Assembly (NCBI GenBank): GCA_947253615.1
Contig: CAMYAA010000109.1
Span: 1-5,099 of the forward strand
DNA: 5,099 nucleotides
Direction of reading: 5' to 3'
Source: an uncultured Sutterellaceae bacterium
GTDB lineage: Bacteria > Pseudomonadota > Gammaproteobacteria > Burkholderiales > Burkholderiaceae_F
Shown here: piece after piece, positions 1 through 5,099 of the stretch
Layout: every line of letters starts with the position of its first letter
Position numbering within the stretch: position 1 is the stretch's first letter
Notes under the pieces: generated by a model
What the model was told of the DNA's origin: nothing
Database searches by the model: none
The model's input: only the letters and a program-made list of their open reading frames with translations
Position numbers and translations under genes: made by a program

Positions 1-47
1 CTACACACTGCATATCGTCGGCAGCGTCAGATGTGTATAAGAGACAG
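1..47 (+). other. Untrimmed Nextera i5-side adapter (synthetic)
   Basis: This is not genomic DNA. The stretch reads as the tail of the Illumina P5 primer (CTACAC), an eight-base index ACTGCATA, the Nextera read-1 primer site (TCGTCGGCAGCGTC) and the 19-base Tn5 mosaic end at 29-47. The mosaic end read as codons from GTG at 33 gives M-Y-K-R-Q, a well-known artefactual protein start. Genomic sequence begins at 48. Confidence 0.98.
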
Positions 48-704
48 GCTCAGTACGACGAAATCTTCCCGGATACCCAGGCTCAGATTAAAGACGAAAA
101 GCTCAAGAAGTACTATCGCACGAGTAAGTACGAAGGCTTGGTCTACAAAGATGACAATGGCACGGGCTTCCGTGAATTCGCGGACGCATTAAAGGCCGAG
201 ATCTTGAAGCACAATTCGGTGAACGTGAAGTTGGATACCACGGCTCCCGAATATAAGAACTTCTTAAAGATCGCCAAGGAAATGACGCCGGCCATCAACC
301 GTTATCTCAAGAACGGCTATCGTCATAACATCGGCAAGATCAACGTTCGTCCCTCGGGCTTCAAGGTTAATCCGATTAACGTGAGCCGTAAGGGCGATAT
401 CCAAATGAAGGCTGTGGGCCAAGCCTATGATGAAAAGGCTAGCACCATGACCATCAAGGTCGACGTCAAGAACGTGAGCAAGAAGGCCTATGACGTGTGG
501 ATGAAGAATTTCTACATGTACGCCCTCTTGAACAAGACCTACGATACCGTCGGTAGCATGCGTAGCGATATCGTGACCGTGAATCCGGGCCAGTCCATGA
601 CGTTAGAAGTGCCGATCAAGCCGATCTATCCTGGCGACAAGGACTTGAACTTAAAGTACGACGGTCCAAATAAGATCTACTTCGAAATGCCCATCGAACG
701 TTAA
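48..704 (+). CDS. 3' part of an unrecognised Lys/Tyr-rich protein with a C-terminal beta-sandwich-like domain
   Basis: This open frame enters from the adapter junction and ends at TAA 702-704, leaving 218 genuine residues; the true start is off the fragment. I do not recognise the family. The first 100 or so residues are charged and helix-like, rich in Lys, Glu and Tyr. From about residue 115 (GDIQMKAVGQAYDEKASTM) the pattern alternates hydrophobic and polar positions and includes a VNPGQSMTLEVPI stretch, which suggests an immunoglobulin-like or DUF4352-like beta sandwich. There is no cysteine, no membrane segment and no heme motif in the visible part, which fits an exported or surface-exposed domain, though the signal region is missing. 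Most lysines use AAG, unlike the more mixed codons of the neighbours, and this may reflect high expression. It converges on the response regulator gene, so it is not part of that operon. Coding status is secure; function is unknown. Confidence 0.85.
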   Translation, partial: AQYDEIFPDTQAQIKDEKLKKYYRTSKYEGLVYKDDNGTGFREFADALKAEILKHNSVNVKLDTTAPEYKNFLKIAKEMTPAINRYLKNGYRHNIGKINVRPSGFKVNPINVSRKGDIQMKAVGQAYDEKASTMTIKVDVKNVSKKAYDVWMKNFYMYALLNKTYDTVGSMRSDIVTVNPGQSMTLEVPIKPIYPGDKDLNLKYDGPNKIYFEMPIER

Positions 705-730
705 TCACAAACCATAAAGCGTCAACCGTT

Positions 731-760
731 AAGGCGTCTTTCCCAAGGGAAAGGCGCCTT
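731..760. terminator. Hairpin terminator between convergent genes
   Basis: A near-perfect inverted repeat: AAGGCGTCTTTCCC (731-744) pairs with GGGAAAGGCGCCTT (747-760) with one G-T wobble, giving about 13 usable base pairs around a CAAG tetraloop. It lies 26 bases after the stop of the plus-strand gene and is followed in that direction by the T-rich ATTCTT. The other arm covers two bases of the minus-strand regulator's stop codon (759-761), so the hairpin sits at the 3' end of both transcripts. The minus-strand side lacks a clear U tract, so termination in that direction is less certain. Confidence 0.75.
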
Positions 761-1447
761 ATTCTTGGTGTTCAATACGTGCAATGAGCTGAGCGAGCTC
801 TTCAGGACGACGCACCTCACACTTCTTCAGAATAGACTGACGATGCACTTCAACCGTGCGAAGCGCAATCCCTAAAGCTTCGGCAACTTCGCGGTTAATG
901 AGTCCTCGGGCCAAGTACCGAGCAATATCACGTTCTCGCGGTGTTAATAGCGCCCAGCGTGCTTGGGCTTCTTCGTGACTGACTTCCCCTTTGGCTAAGC
1001 GTAACGAATGACTCGCCGCACATTCAATGGTTCGAAGCAGTCGTTCGTGATCAATGGGCTTTTCCACAAAATCAAAAGCCCCCTGTTTTAAGGCCCACAC
1101 CGCCATATCAATGTCGGCATGCCCTGATAAAAAAGCACGGGTAAAGCATTTTCTCGAAAGTTCAGACGTTCAAGAGCTTCGAGTCCATTGACTTCTGGCA
1201 TTAGCACGTCCATCAAAATGACCCCGGGCTCAAACGGAGTATCGTCATGAAGAAAACTCACTGCACTGCTGTAGAGCCGAGTTTGCCACCCCTCCATCGT
1301 TAATACACAGTCGAGCGCATCCCGCATGGAATCATCGTCGTCCACAATGCGAATAATCGTTTCTGCTTGAAAGCGAGCGCGTTCTTTTTCACTCAGAGGT
1401 TCGTAGAGGGCTTTGACTCGCCCTAAAGTATTTAAGGATTCCGGCAT
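759..1447 (-). CDS. TtrR/FixJ-type response regulator, frame-interrupted at an A6 run (1129-1134)
   Basis: DNA-binding output partner of the adjacent kinase. The ATG at 1445-1447 opens a receiver domain with the acidic pocket D36-D38 and phospho-acceptor D80 in ILMDVLMPEVNG. After F106 the frame runs into YQGMP and stops 13 residues later. The next frame continues exactly where the family should, with LSGHADIDMAVWALKQGAFDF and the conserved EKP lysine. It ends in a LuxR-type helix-turn-helix (LTPRERDIARYLARGL to RTVEVHRQSILKK). Adding one T to the T6 coding-strand run (1129-1134) restores a single 229-residue protein of normal family length. As written there are two pieces, 1088-1447 and 759-1106. 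The start is three bases after the kinase stop, with GAGGA (1458-1462) ten bases upstream, so translation is probably coupled to the kinase. A one-base sequencing deletion is the simplest reading; a true pseudogene or slippage at the run is possible. Confidence 0.9.
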
Positions 1448-1450
1448 CGC

Positions 1451-3379
1451 TTAGTGTTCCTCATGCTCAGAAAAACGCGTGGACGTTGAATTCGGAGAGC
1501 GCACAAAGCGCATTCGCATACAAACCCCCGCTGGGGTACGCTCCGACTCGAGGTGCACATTTTCACGCACTAACAAGTGTCGGACAATGGCTAACCCAAG
1601 CCCAAGGCCGTCTCGTTTACCTGACTCGCCAAAGCCATGAATCGCCTCCCAATCACGATCGGATACAGGCCCCGTTTCATTGATGACCGAAATATCAAGC
1701 GTATCCTCGTTCACGACACTAACGAGTTTGACTTGCGGATTTGGAAGCGTTGAGTTTTGACCGGCTTCAAGCACATTCTTAATAAGATTAAGGAGCACGA
1801 GTTCCAACCCTAACGGATCAACCAAGAGCGTTAAATCCCAGTCGCCCGAGACAACCAATGGACAATGCTCAGGCATCATCGATTCAACTTCTGCCAGGGT
1901 ACGATCTAAAAGCGTTTGTAAGTGCGTCGGATGACGCATTGGGCCTTCACTCTTGGCCCAAGCCCGCACACGATTCACAATCGTATTGGCGCGTTGCGTT
2001 TGTCCTTCAATTTTCTCACAGAGCTTTTGCAGGGCTCCCACATCCACCGGTGTCTTTGACAGCGCGCGTGAAATGGCATAGTTATAGAGCGAAATCGCCC
2101 TCAAAGGCTGACGCATCTCGTGGGCAAAAATCGTGGAGAGCTGTCCGAGAGCACTCACTTTTTCCAAGTGGGCAATACGCTTACTCGCCAAGTGTTGAGC
2201 CTCTTGCATCGCGGCTTGTCGATCCATTAATTCATGAAGTCGAGCGGTGCGACGACGCACGAGAAATTCCACACGAATACCGTGCAAGGTGAGCCCTATT
2301 AAAATCACAATGGCTAAGACTATCCAGAGTTGATACGTATCCCAAACACGCTTTAACGTCCACTCACGTAAATACGCGTAGGGACCGATCTTGAGCTTTT
2401 TAAAGAGCGTATCGACTTCACTTAAGTCCGTCGCGACGCTCCAATAAAAGCCCCCTTCTCGCGTGGGTGCCATCGCTAATAGCGTTTTCGTCACGTCTCG
2501 AGAGACGTTGGGCTGACTCGAACGTGTACTCGCCAATGTCCACGTCGGGTATAGCGGTGTAGAGCGCTTACAAACCTCGTGGGCCTGCGTTAAATCGTTA
2601 ATTACTCGGAAGTGTCCTTTCCATGCTGGATGAAGTTCTTCCCAGGATTCCAAGAGACACAAACGCATAAAGGCGACGTCCGCCTGGTGATCAATCAAAC
2701 GTTGAAAGCTTTGTTGAATGTTGGCCCCGTCCCCTAGGTACTCAATGGACCCGAAGAAATTATCGGGATCGTACCCCGCTTCTTTAATGACCCCCAACGG
2801 GATTTGAAGCCCCGTGAAGGCGCGAGGCGTACTCGTAATAAGGTGGCGTCCTTTTAAGTCGTCGAGCCGCTTAAAGGGACTGTTGGTTGTGACTAAAATT
2901 GCCGTCCCGTCATTGTGATTGGGATCCGGAAAGCGAGGCGAAGCCGCCGTCACTAACGCACGAGCACCATAAGGCGTTAAGCGCTGAAGTAACCCCGCGC
3001 TCCCGATAAAGAAGTCCACGTCCCCGGCTTTCACCGCCTTTTCCAAATCCACCACCGAGTATTCGTGTACCTGCACGTGTTGAGGCCCAAAAGCGCATTT
3101 TAACGCGCGTAGACTCGCCTCCACAATCGGCTCCATGGGCGCGGGTTTCACATACTTCACAATCCCAATACTCACCGTGGGCGAGGCGGCTACGTGTGAG
3201 ACCCAGTCAACACTTCGAGTCGAACTCACCGAGGCGGCACGCTCAGTCTGCGCATAGGCCATCGAACTCGTCCCCACCAACACCATTAAGGTCCCGAAAA
3301 GGACCGTTGAAAGGGTGGCAAGCCTGGACTGAGGACGGACCCGTTGGTTTAATAAACAAACACTCGTTCGAAAACGCAT
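1451..3379 (-). CDS. TtrS-type sensor histidine kinase with periplasmic PhnD-like ligand-binding domain
   Basis: Membrane sensor kinase of 642 residues in the tetrathionate-sensor (TtrS) family. Residues 1-43 form a basic N-terminus and hydrophobic signal/anchor ending AYA. Residues about 68-325 form a phosphonate-binding-protein-like periplasmic domain, with landmarks VDFFIGSAGL (121-130), DDLKGRHL (173-180), TPRAFTGLQIPLG (184-196), a cysteine after MRL (C241) and CKRSTPLYPTW (270-280). C241 and C270 fall in stretches I recall as conserved in this family. A transmembrane helix spans about 351-368, then a short linker leads to the kinase: H-box FAHEMRQPL (phospho-acceptor H420), N-box NLIKNVLEAG (N535) and G2 box DGLGLGLAIVRHL (590-602). 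The G1 box is degenerate (NETGPVSD instead of a DxGxG form). No ttrABC genes are present, so tetrathionate should not be assumed to be the ligand. It leads an operon with the regulator. The ribosome site before ATG 3377-3379 is weak (AAGA). Confidence 0.93.
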   Translation of the reverse strand: MRFRTSVCLLNQRVRPQSRLATLSTVLFGTLMVLVGTSSMAYAQTERAASVSSTRSVDWVSHVAASPTVSIGIVKYVKPAPMEPIVEASLRALKCAFGPQHVQVHEYSVVDLEKAVKAGDVDFFIGSAGLLQRLTPYGARALVTAASPRFPDPNHNDGTAILVTTNSPFKRLDDLKGRHLITSTPRAFTGLQIPLGVIKEAGYDPDNFFGSIEYLGDGANIQQSFQRLIDHQADVAFMRLCLLESWEELHPAWKGHFRVINDLTQAHEVCKRSTPLYPTWTLASTRSSQPNVSRDVTKTLLAMAPTREGGFYWSVATDLSEVDTLFKKLKIGPYAYLREWTLKRVWDTYQLWIVLAIVILIGLTLHGIRVEFLVRRRTARLHELMDRQAAMQEAQHLASKRIAHLEKVSALGQLSTIFAHEMRQPLRAISLYNYAISRALSKTPVDVGALQKLCEKIEGQTQRANTIVNRVRAWAKSEGPMRHPTHLQTLLDRTLAEVESMMPEHCPLVVSGDWDLTLLVDPLGLELVLLNLIKNVLEAGQNSTLPNPQVKLVSVVNEDTLDISVINETGPVSDRDWEAIHGFGESGKRDGLGLGLAIVRHLLVRENVHLESERTPAGVCMRMRFVRSPNSTSTRFSEHEEH

Positions 3380-3431
3380 AGTGATCTTAGTGAGGGAAAA
3401 AAGGGATGAACTAGAAAGCTAAAGGGGCCAA

Positions 3432-3445
3432 GTACCCTAGGGTAC
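3432..3445. promoter_or_regulatory. Perfect palindrome GTACCCTAGGGTAC, candidate operator
   Basis: All 14 bases are self-complementary and the site lies 52 bases upstream of the kinase start in the divergent region. Its length and symmetry suit a dimeric regulator such as the LuxR-type helix-turn-helix protein encoded next door. A related, weaker dyad with CCCTTGGG at its centre lies 32 bases away, about three helical turns. Binding is inferred. Confidence 0.5.
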
Positions 3446-3460
3446 GATTGACTCAAAAGG

Positions 3461-3480
3461 ATAACACCCTTGGGGATTAT
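3461..3480. promoter_or_regulatory. Imperfect 20-base dyad ATAACA-CCCTTGGG-GATTAT, candidate second operator
   Basis: Seven of ten positions pair across the centre at 3470/3471: ATAA with TTAT on the outside and CCC with GGG inside. Its core differs by one base from the CCCTAGGG core of the perfect palindrome, and the two centres are 32 bases apart. It may be a lower-affinity copy of the same site, or chance. Confidence 0.35.
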
Positions 3481-3580
3481 GGCGAGTTTTAAAGGTCGTT
3501 CTCAAGAGAAAGGCCCCAAACCTTGACAAAACTCGAGCCTACGTAGTGGTTTTTTTCTTTACGCTTAAGAAAATGTACAT

Positions 3581-3600
3581 CGACCTTGACCCCAAGGTCG
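3581..3600 (+). other. Stem-loop just upstream of the flavoprotein start
   Basis: CGACCTTG (3581-3588) and CAAGGTCG (3593-3600) form a perfect eight-base-pair stem around ACCC. It ends 25 bases before the chosen start codon and about 14 bases before the AGAAG ribosome-site candidate. As RNA it would form a stable 5' leader hairpin; as DNA it could be a binding site. No T tract follows, so it is not an intrinsic terminator. Confidence 0.5.
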
Positions 3601-3625
3601 TCCCCTTTTGACTCAGAAGATGGAG

Positions 3626-5053
3626 ATGAATGAACATTCCTTATCGCGTCGCGGACTGATTAAGACCAGTTTATTGGGCTTAGGTGCCGCGAGCGTATCG
3701 GCCCCGACGTTTGCCAAGGCCACCAATGACGCCCAGGGCAAAGCCACTTATGATGCGATCGTACTCGGTGCTGGCCCGGCCGGGTTAGTCACGGCCATTA
3801 CGGCTCATGACGCCGGCGCTAAAGTCGTGGTTTGTGAAAAGCGTGATCGTCCCGATGGTAATGCGATTTTTGCCATTGGTTCGGTTTGTGGTTGGGGCTC
3901 TCGTCACCAGAAAGAACAAGGCATTAGTGATACGGCCGAAGCGTTCTACAAAATGATGATGGACATCTCTCAGCAAATGGGGGATCCGATTTTAAATCGC
4001 GTCTATACCGATAATATTCCAAGCGCCATTGACTGGTTAGAAAGCGAAATCGGTGTCAAATTCAAAAAGATTCGCATGATGCCCTATCCGCGTTTGGGCC
4101 GCACGTGTCGTGTGGACGGCGAAGGCATTACGGGGGGCTCGCAATTAGTACAAAAACTCTTAGCGGCTTGCCAAAAGCGTGGGATTGAAATCCTTTGGGA
4201 ACACAAAGGGGTGGAATTACTTCACAACGATAAGTTTGAAGTCATCGGCGTTAAAGTACTCACGCCCGTAGGAACCAAAACCCTCTTCTCCAAGAGTGGT
4301 GTCGCCATTGCGACGGGGGGCTTTTCGGCCAATCCTGGCATGGTGGATCAATACATTGGGGGGGGGCGACGCGCATGGTCATTCGCGGCTCTCGCTCCAC
4401 GACCGGGGAAAACATTTCGTTAACCCAGCCCTTGTACGCGAAGTTCGTCAATATGGACCAATTCCATAGCGGTCCAATCGTGGCGGAAACCCATGTGAAT
4501 CCGGCCGACGTGTTGAATTCGGGCTATGGCTTGCAGTTCGACACCAAGGGTCGTCGCTTCATGGACGAAAACAATACGTACGTGATTAAAGCCCGTACGA
4601 CCGCTCAGCAGACGTTAAACAACAAAGCTTGGGTGATTGTGGACGCTGACTGCTCGGTCCTCGACAAAGTGATCCCCTCCTTTGAACGCTTAAATAGCCC
4701 ATACGGTAAGGCTGACACAATTGAAGCCTTGTGCGAACAAGTGGGCTTACCGGCGGACAAAGTCAAAGCTCAAATTGACGACTATAACCGTCGCTTAGAA
4801 GCCAAGAAACTCGGCTCGATGGTGCCTCCGGTCACGTACAAGAATCCGCATCCGATTGTGAAAGCGCCTTTCTATGCGATTCCGTTCTCGGGCGGGATGA
4901 CGGCCACGTTTGGCGGTCCTTTGATTGATAAGTTAGCTCGTGTACAAAACCTTGATGGCAAAACCATTCCTGGCTTGTACGCAGTGGGTAATGCTTGCGG
5001 TGGGATTTTCTTCCATAACTATGCGGGCGGTGCACAGCTCGGTGCAGCCACGG
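3626..5053 (+). CDS. Tat-exported FAD-dependent reductase (FAD_binding_2 superfamily), frame-interrupted at G9 and 3'-truncated
   Basis: Probable periplasmic flavoprotein reductase of the flavocytochrome c/fumarate reductase and ketosteroid dehydrogenase superfamily. From ATG 3626 the protein opens with a twin-arginine signal (SLSRRGLIK, hydrophobic stretch to about residue 30). A Rossmann FAD-binding fold follows: YDAIVLGAGPAG (42-53) and glutamate E71. The family's GNAIFAIGSVCGWGS and ATGGFSANPGMV stretches come next. At G9 (4358-4366) the frame shifts and stops at 4423; the other frame continues seamlessly with RMVIRGSRSTTGENISL, so seven or ten G would restore one protein. The C-terminal half has QFHSGPIV, GRRFMDE and GLYAVGNACGGIFFHNYAGG, the usual FAD-domain ending, then is cut by adapter after about 475 residues. 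No CXXCH heme motif is visible, so electrons must come from a separate carrier. ATG 3626 was chosen for AGAAG (3615-3619) six bases upstream and a normal short Tat n-region; ATG 3620 and TTG 3608 are alternatives. Substrate unknown. Confidence 0.9.
4358..4366 (+). repeat. G9 homopolymer at the flavoprotein frame break
   Basis: Nine consecutive G inside the flavoprotein coding region, read as Gly-Gly-Gly in the upstream frame. The conserved downstream frame is reached only if the tract is one longer or two shorter. Such mononucleotide tracts are prone to length change in vivo and to error in PCR and sequencing. Confidence 0.9.
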
Positions 5054-5099
5054 CTGTCTCTTATACACATCTGACGCTGCCGACGATATGCAGTGTGTA
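5054..5099 (-). other. Untrimmed Nextera i5-side adapter, inverted copy (synthetic)
   Basis: Exact reverse complement of the left-end adapter, lacking only its outermost base: mosaic end 5054-5072, read-1 primer site, the same index-like octamer, and part of the P5 tail. It truncates the flavoprotein gene at 5053. Reading through it adds artefactual residues to the plus-strand frame and creates a spurious minus-strand open frame starting MYKRQ. Confidence 0.98.

Larger units (their letters stand above)
3380..3625. promoter_or_regulatory. Divergent intergenic control region
   Basis: These 246 bases separate the divergently transcribed kinase and flavoprotein and must hold both promoters. They contain a perfect 14-base palindrome (3432-3445), an imperfect 20-base dyad (3461-3480), a short AAGG-N7-CCTT dyad (3510-3524), a CTACGTAG palindrome (3539-3546), a T-rich run (3550-3560) and a stem-loop (3581-3600). 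A consensus -35-like TTGACA is at 3523-3528 facing the flavoprotein, but no good -10 box follows at 15-19 bases, so I do not place a promoter. Control by the neighbouring response regulator is inferred from the layout. Confidence 0.65.

Noticed and set aside
33..47. GTG start giving an MYKRQ N-terminus for the first gene
   Set aside because: These codons are the Tn5 mosaic end of the adapter, not genomic sequence.
759..1447. Two separate genes: a stand-alone receiver protein and a stand-alone LuxR-type regulator
   Set aside because: The two frames join at a homopolymer and together give one collinear FixJ/TtrR-type protein with every expected motif once.
1858..2292. Plus-strand open frame of 144 codons inside the kinase gene
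   Set aside because: It is antisense to the H-box, transmembrane and N-box regions of a clearly coding kinase and has no recognisable domain.
1451..3379. Naming the kinase ttrS and assigning tetrathionate as its ligand
   Set aside because: The family match is good, but there is no ttrABC operon here and such sensors occur in many paralogous copies beside other reductases.
3523..3560. Sigma-70 promoter built on TTGACA at 3523-3528
   Set aside because: No acceptable -10 hexamer is found at 15-19 bases downstream, so only the half-site is noted.
3608..3625. TTG at 3608 as the start of the flavoprotein
   Set aside because: No ribosome site precedes it, it lies only seven bases after the leader stem, and ATG 3626 has a better spaced AGAAG and a normal Tat signal length. 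ATG 3620 cannot be fully excluded.
48..5053. CRISPR array, tRNA, rRNA, insertion sequence or phage attachment site
   Set aside because: No spaced direct repeats, tRNA-like cloverleaf, transposase or integrase reading frame was seen on either strand.
4832..5068. Minus-strand open frame of 78 codons starting MYKRQ
   Set aside because: It begins in the right-end adapter and runs antisense through the conserved C-terminal half of the flavoprotein.
1..5099. 46-47 base terminal inverted repeats with Tn5-like ends, resembling a transposon
   Set aside because: The repeats contain the full Nextera primer site, an index octamer and the P5 tail, so they are library adapters; no transposase is encoded.

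Overview
The insert (48-5053, about 5.0 kb) looks like a fragment of a roughly 50 % GC Gram-negative chromosome. It carries a TtrS/TtrR-type two-component system back to back with a Tat-exported FAD-dependent reductase. That combination is typical of gut Sutterellaceae (Sutterella, Parasutterella and relatives, Burkholderiales), which carry many such sensor/flavoprotein sets. The taxonomic call is an inference from gene content and protein flavour, not from a marker gene.

Both ends are synthetic. Positions 1-47 and 5054-5099 are the Illumina Nextera i5-side adapter in inverted orientation, ending in the Tn5 mosaic end, with the same index-like octamer (ACTGCATA) on each side. The window is therefore a complete tagmented molecule or contig with untrimmed adapters. 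The first and last genes are cut by the fragment ends, not by biology, and any protein that appears to begin MYKRQ here starts inside adapter.

Layout: (1) 48-704, plus strand, the 3' part of an unrecognised cysteine-free, Lys/Tyr-rich protein; (2) 731-760, a strong hairpin between convergent genes; (3) 759-1447, minus strand, a FixJ/TtrR-type response regulator broken by a one-base deficit in an A6 run (T6 in the coding sense); (4) 1451-3379, minus strand, a 642-residue TtrS-type sensor kinase with a periplasmic PhnD-like binding domain; (5) 3380-3625, a divergent intergenic region with several dyad-symmetric elements; (6) 3626-5053, plus strand, a Tat-signal flavoprotein of the FAD_binding_2 (fumarate reductase / flavocytochrome c / ketosteroid dehydrogenase) superfamily, broken at a G9 run and cut by the right fragment end.

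How they may work together (inference): the kinase binds a small molecule in the periplasm, phosphorylates the regulator, and the regulator acts on the shared intergenic region to induce the periplasmic reductase, which would use that molecule or a relative as terminal electron acceptor. By eye the reductase lacks most of the fumarate-binding residues of flavocytochrome c, so the acceptor is probably not fumarate. No heme motif or cytochrome partner lies in the window. Both frame breaks are at homopolymers, so sequencing or PCR error is the leading explanation; a hypermutable on/off tract is the more interesting alternative, mainly for the G9.
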